Notes: generated by a model from the sequence alone, not told the origin. Counted from the stretch's first letter, positions 17,401-25,448 are shown. The stretch is 64,000 nt of DNA from Bin87 sp965203195 (GCA_965203195.1 OZ241860.1:1-64000), one strand, 5' to 3'. Numbers and translations: made by a program.

Positions 17401-17758
17401 CATTGACAAGGTGACGCCCTTGCACGCCACCCGCATGGGTTCCGCCATCCGCCACGCCATCACCAAGCTGGAGAACCAGGACGCGGTCACCAAGATTATG
17501 TTCCTCATCAGCGACGGCCGGCCGCAGGACCGGGGCTACAGCCGCGAGGGCGTGGAAAAGGAATACGCCGTTCACGACACCCACCAGGCCCTGCTGGAGG
17601 CCAAGCGCAAGGAGATCACGCCCTTCTGCCTCACCGTGGACAAGGCGGGGCACGACTACCTCAAAACGATGTGCGGCGACCTCAACTACGAGGTGCTGGA
17701 CGACATCTGGGCCCTGCCGGAACGCCTGCCGATGTTGTACCGCACACTGACGATGTAG
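14438..17758 (+). CDS. CbbO/NorD-like protein with C-terminal VWA domain
   Basis: A 1106-aa protein. Residues 1 to about 370 are a helical, repeat-like region (recurring SWESAVEYYRVSP-type units). The middle has an ATHQVSHLEFGSF segment and acidic linkers rich in Glu, Asp and Gln (about 620-760). The C-terminus (about 880-1060) is a VWA domain with MIDAS motif DMSAS, a conserved Thr (HATRMGSA) and ISDGRPQD. This matches CbbO/NorD partners of CbbQ/NorQ ATPases, and the ATPase gene lies just upstream. Translation probably starts at TTG 14438, with AGGAGG at 14423-14428 and overlap with the preceding TGA. Confidence 0.9.
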   Translation: MTSTASADFLTELGKLPPAVGEAYAAVADAMGESFSAEEAALWAREGISIGSQTVRSWESAVEYYRVSPEVARALAFASFMQWARCGAYLSQDSPTLAVSFFKASPSIVTNLRPQYIPRWAGLGRSLYKGTWKSSTLAARFFEVSPDLVRNLPFWDVEVFASLIEALSYKSYDVAAECLALGRDVLPAMGREREAFLSMSRALTDSSWREVKACLEMAPRALQHVEEGQTGRFLRLGEKLAKMGLRDTSRFLYDGAQALAHVSAGSQGHILDLCDGLLATTPDAVPPFLKSLDPVLNRITLPQLDQWYQQGVTLLNENPESGIAFFKIESNTSEAMLETLSSSLDLERVKGIMRLYTRALSGENIEVLSTEELVRRQIGWVDQDTASTDGTKVYLPPMIDHYNDKTQNFAWFKVVATHQVSHLEFGSFRFEFGRPANVFTDRRLELEAAMQARMEAIRTATAEHFGLRNADDISVAPTAPEPDAGPGGAMRVYTDIGRFLSLFEDRKMVFDLFSVLEDCRLDYRIKTEYPGIRRPALDVQGDALAQRPRVEELPLQEALIELLVHMSLDRFEGLPVPQEYREEAYMLARIMHRLRTIRASIEDTGEAALRAYEIISRLQNQQQPEEEFQPEDLDDPGEFSEEEYQALLDKLQANMDEQQGEQGDGDPYESPEPVEYRGDFKPEMVQLLTKLQMDQSQLGDAEPMTQEELEQLLQDSAELELDAQEGDVDQSMAMFAQNIMKEAGVPPPSNDPGRGYGPILHDDDAGGELEALEPKTFVYDEWDFRANDYKPRWCIVKEKLLDEGDPNFYNDALRNYASLLAHIKRQFELIMPETWRKTYRLIDGEDIDLNAALEAWADLRMNVPPDEKIYWRRNRVERDVAVVFLLDMSASTAEAIDEGRHSVDDRDAPDDPVEYMVWLRRRREGLVRRHYKRIIDLEREGCALLINALESIGDTYGIYGFSGYGRENVEFYVIKDIEEPFNDKIKRRIDKVTPLHATRMGSAIRHAITKLENQDAVTKIMFLISDGRPQDRGYSREGVEKEYAVHDTHQALLEAKRKEITPFCLTVDKAGHDYLKTMCGDLNYEVLDDIWALPERLPMLYRTLTM

Positions 17759-17809
17759 CGGCGCCGGCCATCGCCATGTCCATCGCCATCGCATCGCCGC
17801 CGAAAGCAA

Positions 17810-17843
17810 GGCGCCGGGGCGGGAGAAATCCCGCCCCGGCGCC
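17810..17843. terminator. Perfect 15-bp hairpin between convergent genes
   Basis: GGCGCCGGGGCGGGA and its exact complement are separated by a GAAA tetraloop, two bases before the cinA stop on the other strand. There is no T tract, but the stability and convergent position suggest a bidirectional terminator. Confidence 0.6.
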
Positions 17844-17845
17844 TG

Positions 17846-19093
17846 CTATCCGGCTACTTCCGCAATCAGCTTGCGCAGTTCCGTCAGGGCGGTATTGCAG
17901 GAACGCCGCTTGATGACCAGCCGGCGCGGCGGCGTCCGCAGCGGAAACTCCCGCACCGCATTATCCCCCTTGCCTTGATAGGCGATGGCGATGAAAATCG
18001 TCCCCGGCCGCTGTCCTTCCAGTTCCTCCGGCCCCAGCACGCCGGCCACGCCGATCCCGAAATCGGCGCCCGCGGACTTGCGCGCGGCCTGCGCCATGGC
18101 GTTGGCCGTCTGCGGGCTGACGGCGCCGTGTTCCGCCACCACGCCGGCGTCAACCCCGGCGGCAATCATCGCGTCCGCGTTGTAGGCTACGCTGCCGCCG
18201 CGATACCAGCGGCTGCTGTCGGGCGTTTCCGTGATCGTGTTCGCCAGGAACCCGCCGCTGGCCGATTCCATTGTGGCCAGCGTGAGGCCGGCCTTGACCA
18301 GCGCCGCGCCCACCGACGCCTCCGGCGTTTCGTCATCGTAGCCCCAAATGTACGGCGCCAACCGCTGGTGAATGGCATCCTCTACCGGCGCAATCATGGC
18401 CCGCGCCGCCGCTTCGTCCCGGGCGCGGGCGATGATCCGCAGGTGGATGCCGTCGGCCTTGGAATAAATGCCCAGATAGGGGTTTTCCAGGCCGAAGTAT
18501 TCGGAGACGATTTCGTCCACGGCGGCTTCGCCCAGCCCCAGCGTCTTGATGTTGCGGGTAATCGTCACCTCATCGTCAATCAGCGTTTTCAGTCTGGCGT
18601 CAATTTCGTCGTGCCACATTGCCCGGTTTTCGCCGGGCGGGCCGGGCATACAGACGATATGCTTGCCGTCTTTCGTGGCCCACCAGCCGGGGGCGGTGCC
18701 GTTGCGGTTGACGATGAACTGCGCCGAGGGTATCAGGTGCGCCTGCTTGACATTGTGGGCCGGCATATCCTGGCCCCGGTTGCGGAACCACTGGCGCAGG
18801 TTTTCCAGCTCCGCCGCCTGCACCGCCGGCGTTTCCCCCAGGGCGGCGGCTACCGCTTCCCGTGTCAGGTCATCCTGCGTGGGCCCCAGCCCGCCGGTGG
18901 TAAAGATGATGTCGGAGCGTTCCATCCCCCGCCGGAAAGCGTCGGCCAGCCTGGGCAGGTCGTCTCCGATGATGCTTACCCACTGCAACTGAATGCCCAG
19001 GGCCGGCAGCCGGCCGGCAATCCAGCTGGCGTTGGTGTCGGTCAGTTCGCCCATCAGCAGCTCGGTGCCGACGGAAATAATTTCAGCTTGCAC
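17846..19093 (-). CDS. cinA: CinA-family protein (MoCF-like and PncC-like domains)
   Basis: A 415-aa protein. The N-terminal MoCF_biosynth domain (1 to about 170) has ISVGTELLMGEL, TNASWIA and FTTGGLGPTQDDLTREA. The C-terminal half (about 255-415) is the PncC-type domain that in relatives deamidates NMN. There the usual ESCTGG reads ESASGG, while NTITETPDSSRWYRGGSVAYNA is otherwise normal, so activity of this half is uncertain. It is the last gene of a minus-strand run with DUF4340 (14-bp gap). The two-domain layout and length match CinA of Thermus and other bacteria. Confidence 0.9.
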   Translation of the reverse strand: MQAEIISVGTELLMGELTDTNASWIAGRLPALGIQLQWVSIIGDDLPRLADAFRRGMERSDIIFTTGGLGPTQDDLTREAVAAALGETPAVQAAELENLRQWFRNRGQDMPAHNVKQAHLIPSAQFIVNRNGTAPGWWATKDGKHIVCMPGPPGENRAMWHDEIDARLKTLIDDEVTITRNIKTLGLGEAAVDEIVSEYFGLENPYLGIYSKADGIHLRIIARARDEAAARAMIAPVEDAIHQRLAPYIWGYDDETPEASVGAALVKAGLTLATMESASGGFLANTITETPDSSRWYRGGSVAYNADAMIAAGVDAGVVAEHGAVSPQTANAMAQAARKSAGADFGIGVAGVLGPEELEGQRPGTIFIAIAYQGKGDNAVREFPLRTPPRRLVIKRRSCNTALTELRKLIAEVAG

Positions 19094-19107
19094 GGCAATT
19101 AGTCTCC

Positions 19108-20181
19108 TTATCGGCCGGCGCGGGGGCAGTCGTAGGGGGCGGCCAGCGGCGGCTCGGCGGCCAGGCAGATGGTGCGCCGGGCCCGCACGGCGTTAATGAC
19201 ATAAACGATGGGGTCGTCGGGCAAACCGGCGTAATGCACCAGGGTTTGGGTGTTGCCGGCGGCGTCCAGTATCGGCTGGCCGGCGTCGTCAACTTCAATG
19301 TGCGGCGCGCCGATATAAAACTCGTGCCGCGCTTCGTGGGTAGTGACGCGAACTACGGTTGCCGGCGGATTGAGGCGGTATTCGGGATTGGCGGCGTCCG
19401 TTTCGCTGACCAGCCAGCCTCCCGGCGTATCCGGGCCGCCGGGTTTGCCCGGCTTGCCGAACCACTGCAACTGCGCCGTCCACCACTCCGGCGATTTGAC
19501 GGGCATCGGCTCCCCGCCGTTCACCGAAGCCTGCCAGACGCGCTCCGCCGGATTGGGGGTGTAGGATACCCTTGTGCCGTTATGGGTAACTTCCAGTTCC
19601 TGAATATCGCGGAAATCGGCATCATAAAAGTAGCCCAGTTCAATGGCCGGCGGCACATAGGGCGGCTCCAAAACCAGCCGGTTGACCACCCGCGCCCAGA
19701 CTTCGGGGATGGTAAAGAGCTGGCTGCTGCCCTCCACGCGCATATAGTGGTATTCCGCGTCGGGGGTGGCGTTGCCCAGCCAGAATTCGTAGGTGCGGCC
19801 CGTTTCCTCGGTGATTTTGATGACGCTTTCCGGCGGGTCCAGCCCGTACTGGACAGGATTTTCAATGGTATCCGACAGCACCCGGTTCACTTTGGGGCCG
19901 CTCAACAGCAAAGTGGTGCCGGCCCATTTATCCTGGAAAACCGGCTGCCGGTCGCCGTCGTCGTCCACAATGAACCACTTGCCGCGCCCCAGGTCCTTGT
20001 CGTACACCACCCTCTGTCCCCGGTGCGTGGCTTCAATATGGACAATGGCGTCGTCGTCAATGCGCCAGGCCCAGGGTTCCTCATCCCGGGGCGCATCCTG
20101 CGCCCAGGGCTTGAACCACAGGGCCAGCGCGCCGAAAATCGTCAGCACGAACACCAGCAGAATGGTCAGGCGGATGTTCAT
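19108..20181 (-). CDS. DUF4340 domain protein
   Basis: A 357-aa protein with one N-terminal transmembrane helix (about residues 4-23). The remainder is predicted to lie outside the cytoplasm, with beta-rich DUF4340 segments such as YGLDPPESVIKI and EYRLNPPATVVRV. DUF4340 proteins typically sit beside GldG-like proteins and ABC-2 transporters, exactly as here: upstream are the GldG-like gene (37 bp away), the permease and the ATPase. The family function is unknown; membership of the same envelope complex is inferred from this conserved arrangement. Confidence 0.88.
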   Translation of the reverse strand: MNIRLTILLVFVLTIFGALALWFKPWAQDAPRDEEPWAWRIDDDAIVHIEATHRGQRVVYDKDLGRGKWFIVDDDGDRQPVFQDKWAGTTLLLSGPKVNRVLSDTIENPVQYGLDPPESVIKITEETGRTYEFWLGNATPDAEYHYMRVEGSSQLFTIPEVWARVVNRLVLEPPYVPPAIELGYFYDADFRDIQELEVTHNGTRVSYTPNPAERVWQASVNGGEPMPVKSPEWWTAQLQWFGKPGKPGGPDTPGGWLVSETDAANPEYRLNPPATVVRVTTHEARHEFYIGAPHIEVDDAGQPILDAAGNTQTLVHYAGLPDDPIVYVINAVRARRTICLAAEPPLAAPYDCPRAGR

Positions 20182-20218
20182 AGTCCAGTCCAGGCCCGAT
20201 GACAGAGGAGGGGGCGGA

Positions 20219-22018
20219 TCAGCGCCGCACCCACCAGACCACTACCGCCATCAGCCCCATCAGCCCCGGCAGCAGCAGCCAGGTGGAGAACCGCACGAAG
20301 TTGAACTCGTTCTCGTCCAGGTTCCATTCCCGATAGACGAACTCCCGGTCGCGGATGGACACCAGCGAGTAATCCCCCATCAGGTAGTTGGCCGAATTGA
20401 GGAACAGCGCCGCGCTGGAACCGCGCCGCACGTTCCCGTTGGCGACGAAATCGGAATCCCCGAATACCACCATGCTGGCGACTTCGTGGGCCGGCGGCTG
20501 GCTGGTTGGCGCCGCGCCGCCTACCGGCGCCGCAATGTCCAGGTACATCGCCGGGAAAAACACCCGCTGCGGGTCGCCGTCAACCGGGTCAATGCGCTCA
20601 ATATCGTCAATCAGACGCGCCGCCGGCGTGGTGGCCGCAATGGGACGGGGCAGCCTGGTATTGGCTTCCTCTACGATCGGTTCCACCGCCGCCGCGCCGG
20701 GCATAAACGCCACATTCAGCGGCTGCCCGCGTGGGGCCACGATCTCCGGCGGCGCCTGCGGATTGTAGATCCCCAGCCGCAGCGTGCGCGGCGCCCCCTG
20801 GGCCGAACCCTCAACATCCCTGATATACCCGTCCGTTACGATGACGCCCCAGTAGGCCAGAAACGCCCGGAAGGTGTCGTCCGTATCCGGTTCCGCCAGG
20901 AAAATCAGCCGCGCACCTTCGCGGCGCGGCGCGCCGTCCGGCTCCCGTCCGGCCATATAGGCGTTCAGCGTTTCGGCGTGGGCGTCGGGCAATGCTCCCG
21001 TGGGCCCGGCGATGACCAGCAGCGCCGCGTCGTCCGGCACCCTGACGTCCTCCGCCGCCGGCGACCATTCCAGCGTAGCCACTTCGTAGTTGTCCACTTC
21101 CAGCCCGGTTCGGATTTCAAGGTAGCCGTCCTCCGTTTCCCGCGCCACATCCCGTTCCCCGTGCCCGGCCAGAAAATAGACCTTCTTGCGCTCCGTTGCC
21201 GTGGCCACCAGCAGCGCCGTGTACAGATCCTGTTCCAGCCGGCTGAACGCCGGATCCGTGGGCTGCACCAAATCGATGATGTCCGTTCCTACTGCGGAAA
21301 CCGTCAGCGTTTCGTAGGCCGTCACCCCCTGGCTGCGCGCCAGATCCGCTTCCTTCTGCGGGTCAACGAACTGGTAGGTGAACCGGCCGCTGCGCTGGCT
21401 GAATTCCTCCAGCATCGTGGCCGCCTTGCCCCGTCGCGTCAGTACCTCAAGGTCGGTAATTTCGTCGGGATAATAGGCAACGACGCTGATGGTCCGGTCC
21501 AGCTGTTCCAGCAGATCCTGCGTGCGCTGCGCCAGGGAAAACTGGTTGGTGGCGGTGGTGTCAATTCGGTAGTTGTTCTCAAAGGCGACATAATTCGCCA
21601 CCACCACCAGGCCGAGGAATGCCGCCGTCATTACGGTCGTGTTGACGCCGTAGCGCCCGGTGCGGCTGAAAAACGCCGCAATCACCTGGCTGAAGTAGGA
21701 GATGCCCACCAGCGCCACCAGAGCGCCGCCAATCCCGACTACGATGAATCCGTACAGCCGCAGCGAGGACACAAACGCCAGCAGCGCCGCCCCGCTCACC
21801 AGTCCCACCACGCCGGCAATGAGTATCGGGGCGTAGAAAACGGCAATCAGGTCAAAAAACGGCTCAATGAACGAGAACAGCGTGCGCGACTGTTCCTCGC
21901 GGGCCCCGGCGTCGCCCGTCGCTTCCTCCGTGGGTTCCGCCGGCCGGGTCGGCTGCCTCTCGTGTCCCCGGCGCCGGCGCCAGTCCCGGGGCGTGTCCTC
22001 GTTCCGCTGCCGGCTCAT
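20219..22018 (-). CDS. GldG-like ABC-transporter-associated membrane protein
   Basis: A 599-aa protein. After a charged N-terminus (1-45) come about four hydrophobic helices in residues 50-150. A large extracytoplasmic domain with ABC_transp_aux features follows (KKVYFLAGHGERD, then DDAALLVIAGPT), and a final transmembrane helix lies at about 575-595. In Bacteroidetes the homologues form the GldAFG transporter needed for gliding; outside that phylum the role is unknown. It abuts the permease gene (1 nt between them) and precedes DUF4340, so all four probably assemble together. Confidence 0.88.
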   Translation of the reverse strand: MSRQRNEDTPRDWRRRRGHERQPTRPAEPTEEATGDAGAREEQSRTLFSFIEPFFDLIAVFYAPILIAGVVGLVSGAALLAFVSSLRLYGFIVVGIGGALVALVGISYFSQVIAAFFSRTGRYGVNTTVMTAAFLGLVVVANYVAFENNYRIDTTATNQFSLAQRTQDLLEQLDRTISVVAYYPDEITDLEVLTRRGKAATMLEEFSQRSGRFTYQFVDPQKEADLARSQGVTAYETLTVSAVGTDIIDLVQPTDPAFSRLEQDLYTALLVATATERKKVYFLAGHGERDVARETEDGYLEIRTGLEVDNYEVATLEWSPAAEDVRVPDDAALLVIAGPTGALPDAHAETLNAYMAGREPDGAPRREGARLIFLAEPDTDDTFRAFLAYWGVIVTDGYIRDVEGSAQGAPRTLRLGIYNPQAPPEIVAPRGQPLNVAFMPGAAAVEPIVEEANTRLPRPIAATTPAARLIDDIERIDPVDGDPQRVFFPAMYLDIAAPVGGAAPTSQPPAHEVASMVVFGDSDFVANGNVRRGSSAALFLNSANYLMGDYSLVSIRDREFVYREWNLDENEFNFVRFSTWLLLPGLMGLMAVVVWWVRR

Positions 22019-22019
22019 C

Positions 22020-22733
22020 CTACCTCCACCGCCGCGACTCCAGCGCCCTTATGGACAGGAACAGGAACAGCGCCGTGACGCTGATGAAATAGACGATATG
22101 CGCCGTGTCAATGATGCCCAGGTCAAAGTCGTTGAAGTGCCCCGTGAAGCCCAGCTGCCCGAACACCGTGGCCCAGAATCCGGTGACCACATCGCTGATG
22201 AACGCCGTGGCGTACAAGGCCACCAGGATGCCGATGCCCACCACGGCGGCGATAATCTGGTTGCTGGTCAGCGTTGAGGTCAGGATGCCTACCGACAGCG
22301 CCGCCATCCCGTACAGGGTCAGCCCCAGGTAGCCCGAATAGATCGGCCCGGGATCCGGCGTGGCGAATACCAGCAGCAGGATGACATAATAGGAGGTCAG
22401 GGCCAGCAGGAACAGCAGGAAAGTCAGGCTGGCCAGGTACTTGCCGATGATGACCTCCCAGTCCCGCACCGGGGAGGTGAGCAGCAGCTCAATGGTGCCC
22501 AGCTTCTGCTCCTCGGCCAGCAGCCGCATAGTCAGCGCCGGCGCCAGCGGGATGAGCAGAAAGGTGGCCCCCTGGAAAAAGTTGCTCAGCGACGCCTCGG
22601 GGAAGGGATTCCCCAGATCGCGCACGAAGAAGAACCCGCTCAACGCCATAAAGATAAGCGCCACGATGTAGGCCACCGGGCTGCTGAAGTAGATCTGGAT
22701 TTCCTTGAACGCTACCGCGCGTATCGTCCGCAT
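22020..22733 (-). CDS. ABC-2 type permease, GldF-like
   Basis: A 237-aa integral membrane protein with about six transmembrane segments, starting MRTIRAVAFKEIQIYFSSPVAY. The KEIQIYFSSP amphipathic start and the block EEQKLGTIELLLTSPV are typical of GldF/ABC-2 exporters. It should pair with the ATPase encoded 4 bp upstream. The start at 22733 leaves almost no intergenic space, consistent with one transcript ATPase-permease-GldG-DUF4340-CinA. The substrate is unknown. Confidence 0.9.
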   Translation of the reverse strand: MRTIRAVAFKEIQIYFSSPVAYIVALIFMALSGFFFVRDLGNPFPEASLSNFFQGATFLLIPLAPALTMRLLAEEQKLGTIELLLTSPVRDWEVIIGKYLASLTFLLFLLALTSYYVILLLVFATPDPGPIYSGYLGLTLYGMAALSVGILTSTLTSNQIIAAVVGIGILVALYATAFISDVVTGFWATVFGQLGFTGHFNDFDLGIIDTAHIVYFISVTALFLFLSIRALESRRWR

Positions 22734-22737
22734 CGTA

Positions 22738-23490
22738 CTACGCCCGCTCCCCGGCTGCGTGGCCGTGGCCTTCGCCTTCGCCGGCGGTAAGCCGCAGGAA
22801 AATTTCCTCCAGGCTCATGCTGTTCACCTGCATTGACCGCAGGCTCCACCCGCGGCTGACCACCGTCCGCGAGATCTCGTCCCGCAGGTCGCTGCCCTCC
22901 CGGAACTGGATCCGGTACACATTGACGCCCGGCCGCGGGTGGTGCGTAACCTCCGTTGCGCCCTCAATCCCCCGCAGCGCCGGCAGCACCTCCGCCGGCG
23001 GCCCGCCGATCTCCACCTCCAGCTGCTCCACGCCCCGCAGATGCTGCGCCAGGTTGTTCGGCGTATCCGCCGCTACGATATGCCCCTCGTGGATAATCAG
23101 CACCCGCTGGCAGATCATACTGACTTCCGGCAGGATGTGGCTGCTCAACACCACCGTCTGCTCCCGCCCCAAATCCTGGATCAGGCTCCGGGTTTCTACC
23201 ACTTGGATGGGGTCAATGCCGATGGTCGGTTCATCCAGCACCAGCACTTCCGGCTCGTGCAGAATCGCCTGCGCGATGCCCACCCGCTGCCGGAATCCTT
23301 TGGACAGCTTGCCGATGATGGTCTTGTGGTAGTCCCACAGCCGGCAGACATCAATGACTTCCTCAATGCGGGCGCGCATCCGCCGTCCGCTCATCCCCCG
23401 CAGCGTGCCCATATATTTGAGGTAGTTCCGTACCGTCATTTCCGTATGCAACGGCACCGACTCCGGCAGGTAGCCCACCCGCCGGCGCAC
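22738..23490 (-). CDS. ABC transporter ATPase, C-terminal part (gene split by frameshift)
   Basis: A 250-aa frame carrying the second half of an ABC ATPase: RRRVGYLPESVPLHTEMTV (Q-loop region), LSKGFRQRVGIAQA (signature), VLVLDEPTIGIDP (Walker B) and VVLSSHILPE (H-loop). It ends with a His/Gly-rich tail. The initial ATG at 23490 is unlikely to be the natural start. The preceding frame (23436-23807) holds the Walker A half, and the two overlap by 55 bp in different frames. With the permease and GldG-like genes it would form one transporter. GldA-like by context. Confidence 0.85.
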   Translation of the reverse strand: MRRRVGYLPESVPLHTEMTVRNYLKYMGTLRGMSGRRMRARIEEVIDVCRLWDYHKTIIGKLSKGFRQRVGIAQAILHEPEVLVLDEPTIGIDPIQVVETRSLIQDLGREQTVVLSSHILPEVSMICQRVLIIHEGHIVAADTPNNLAQHLRGVEQLEVEIGGPPAEVLPALRGIEGATEVTHHPRPGVNVYRIQFREGSDLRDEISRTVVSRGWSLRSMQVNSMSLEEIFLRLTAGEGEGHGHAAGERA

Positions 23491-23807
23491 TTCAGGGATT
23501 TCGCCACCACGTCGTACCCGTCCAGGGTGACCGTCCCTCGCGTCGGCGGCATAAACCCGGTCAGAATCCGCATAGTGGTGGTTTTCCCGGCCCCGTTTGG
23601 CCCCAGGAAGCCCAGGATCTCGCCCCGCCGCACCGTGAAGTTGACATTCTCCACCGCCGGCGTCGGGCCGTAGTAGTGCGTCAGATCGCGCACTTCAATC
23701 ATAGCGTCCATAGCGTCCATAGCGTCCATAGCGTCCGCCGGCGGCGCGCCCCCCGTTTCGGGCGCGGGCGCGCCGTCCGTTGTAATTTCAGCAGCAGTAG
23801 TAGTCAT
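23436..23807 (-). CDS. ABC transporter ATPase, N-terminal part (gene split by frameshift)
   Basis: A 123-aa frame with the N-terminal half of the ATPase: IEVRDLTHYYG, then the Walker A loop FLGPNGAGKTT, then RGTVTLDGYDVVAKS. After VAKS the reading departs from the family (LKCAGGWATC) because one base is missing near 23495-23497. Adding one C to the CCC run there gives AKSPEVRRRVGYLPE and restores one intact protein of about 356 aa ending at 22738. Before the ABC domain there is an unusual 35-residue leader containing four Asp-Ala-Met units, so the natural start could be any of several ATG codons. Confidence 0.8.
   Translation of the reverse strand: MTTTAAEITTDGAPAPETGGAPPADAMDAMDAMDAMIEVRDLTHYYGPTPAVENVNFTVRRGEILGFLGPNGAGKTTTMRILTGFMPPTRGTVTLDGYDVVAKSLKCAGGWATCRSRCRCIRK
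23700..23735 (-). repeat. Four perfect 9-bp tandem repeats with in-frame ATGs
   Basis: CATAGCGTC is repeated four times exactly, encoding Asp-Ala-Met units just before the ABC domain. Each unit carries an in-frame ATG. Loss or gain of a unit would keep the frame. Confidence 0.85.
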
Positions 23808-23993
23808 TGCGTTGTCTGCGCCTGTCCGGGTGGCCGGAGACGCCGGCGGCGGCCCTTCGCCCGTCTTTTGATACGGGGGAAACGGGCGGGCGGATTGCCC
23901 GACCGCCGAACCGGCATAACTCCATTGGCAGGTTTGACGCTGGCATGGCTCATGCCGGCATAGCCCGATTGGCGTGGCCCGGATGAGGCCGCT

Positions 23994-24022
23994 TTGAATT
24001 GGCGTGGCGGCTATGATATGCT
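23994..24022 (+). promoter_or_regulatory. Possible promoter of speD-speB
   Basis: TTGAAT (23994-23999), 17 bp, TATGCT (24017-24022). A TATGAT overlaps at 24012. The preceding gap from 23808 shows nothing else clear. Confidence 0.45.
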
Positions 24023-24049
24023 AGATCCTACGATTTCACAAGATGGCGC

Positions 24050-24076
24050 GCCCCGTGCCGGCACGGGGCCAATTTT
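24050..24076 (+). terminator. Palindromic hairpin with T run in the speD leader
   Basis: GCCCCGTGCC is followed directly by its complement GGCACGGGGC and then CAATTTT, 24 bp before the speD ATG. It looks like an intrinsic terminator inside a 5' leader, so it may attenuate speD. Confidence 0.45.
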
Positions 24077-24100
24077 ACCGGCGGGGGGCTGACGACCAGA

Positions 24101-24517
24101 ATGCACTTGATTATCGACGGCTATGGCGGCGACAACGCCATGATGTGGGACACCGCCCGGCTGCGGGCCTTCCTGGATGAATACCCCGCCCGCCTGGGGA
24201 TGACCAAAATCACCGAGCCCGAAGTCCTGGAGTACCACGGCCCCAACCCAAACGACAGCGGCGTCTCCGGTTTCGTCATCATTGCGGAGAGCCACATCAG
24301 CGTCCATACCTTCCCCGGCCGGGACTATGTGAACATCGACATCTTTTCCTGCAAGTCCTTTGACCACGAGCAGGCCACTGCCGATGCCCGCGCCCTGTTC
24401 GGCTTGCGCCGGATAAAAACCTGGCTGCTGGACCGGGGGCTGGAATGGACGGACGCCGTTCAGGGCGCCGCCGAAACCCGCCGGCAGCGCGCCGTACTAC
24501 AGACTGCGGCCGGTTAG
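24101..24517 (+). CDS. speD: S-adenosylmethionine decarboxylase proenzyme, class 1B
   Basis: Makes decarboxylated SAM, the aminopropyl donor for spermidine. The 138-aa proenzyme has the self-cleavage site ES (E63-S64) in FVIIAESHISVHTFPG; S64 becomes the pyruvoyl group. H69 and C84 (IFSCKSFD) are the usual processing and catalytic residues. It lies 4 bp upstream of an agmatinase-family gene, so it is almost certainly in one operon. A leader hairpin precedes it. No spermidine synthase (speE) is encoded in this window. Confidence 0.93.
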   Translation: MHLIIDGYGGDNAMMWDTARLRAFLDEYPARLGMTKITEPEVLEYHGPNPNDSGVSGFVIIAESHISVHTFPGRDYVNIDIFSCKSFDHEQATADARALFGLRRIKTWLLDRGLEWTDAVQGAAETRRQRAVLQTAAG

Positions 24518-24521
24518 GCTT

Positions 24522-25448
24522 GTGCCGGAACCTTTCCGCGCCGACGCCGGCCGGCCGCCGGTTCCGCAGACGCCCGCCAACTTTCTGGCCCTGCCGCCGG
24601 AGCAGGCCGACCTGGCAAGGGCGCAGGTCGCGCTGATACCCGTTCCGGTGGACAGCACCACCTCCTTTCGCAGCGGGGCGCGCTACGGGCCGGCGGCCAT
24701 CATCGCCGCCAGCGCCGCCCTGGAGGATTATGACCTGGAGCTGGGCATTGATGTGGCGCAGTTGGGCATCCATACCGCCGCGCCGCTGGAGCCGGATGTC
24801 GGCGACCCGGAACGGATGGCGCGCCGCGTCCAGCTGGCCGTGTCCTACTACCAACGGAAGGGCAAGCTGACCGGCGTCATCGGCGGCGATCACTCCGTGG
24901 CCATCGGCTCCGCCCTGGCCTGCTGGGAGCGGCATCCCGGTATGTCCGTCCTTTATATTGACGCCCACGCCGATTTGCGGGACGAATATCAGGGCACGGC
25001 CTGGGGGCATGGTTCCGCGGCGCGCCGCATTGCCGAGCATTGCCCCGTAAGGCTGGCCGGCGTCCGCACGCTGGCCGCCGAGGAGCGGGATTACATAACC
25101 GCCGCCGGCATTGCCGTAACCTACTGGCCGCCGGCCAACCCCGGCGATTACACTGCGGACATCATCGCCGGCTTGGGCGCGCCCGGCGCGCCGGTGTACA
25201 TCAGCGTTGACCTGGACGCGCTTGACCCGTCGGAAATGGCGGCGGTAGGGACGCCGGAGCCCGGGGGGATGCGGTGGGCGGAGCTGCTGGCGTTGCTGCG
25301 GCAGGTTGCCGAGCGCCGCCCCGTGGCCGGTTTTGATGTCTGCGAGCTGGCGCCCAACGAAGGATTGCCGGCGCACAGCTACACCGCCGCCAGGCTGGTG
25401 TACAAGCTGGTAGCCTACGCCGCCGGATTGAGGCCGGCAGGATGCTAA
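24522..25448 (+). CDS. speB: Agmatinase-family ureohydrolase
   Basis: A binuclear manganese hydrolase of the arginase/agmatinase family, 308 aa. Metal ligands are in GGDHS (121-125, H124), DAHAD (147-151) and SVDLDALDP (D230, D232). It starts at GTG 24522, 4 bp after the speD stop. Coupling to speD suggests polyamine synthesis: either agmatine to putrescine, or, as in Thermus, N1-aminopropylagmatine to spermidine. The sequence alone does not separate these. Its last 4 bp overlap the convergent TIR gene. Confidence 0.9.
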   Translation: MPEPFRADAGRPPVPQTPANFLALPPEQADLARAQVALIPVPVDSTTSFRSGARYGPAAIIAASAALEDYDLELGIDVAQLGIHTAAPLEPDVGDPERMARRVQLAVSYYQRKGKLTGVIGGDHSVAIGSALACWERHPGMSVLYIDAHADLRDEYQGTAWGHGSAARRIAEHCPVRLAGVRTLAAEERDYITAAGIAVTYWPPANPGDYTADIIAGLGAPGAPVYISVDLDALDPSEMAAVGTPEPGGMRWAELLALLRQVAERRPVAGFDVCELAPNEGLPAHSYTAARLVYKLVAYAAGLRPAGC

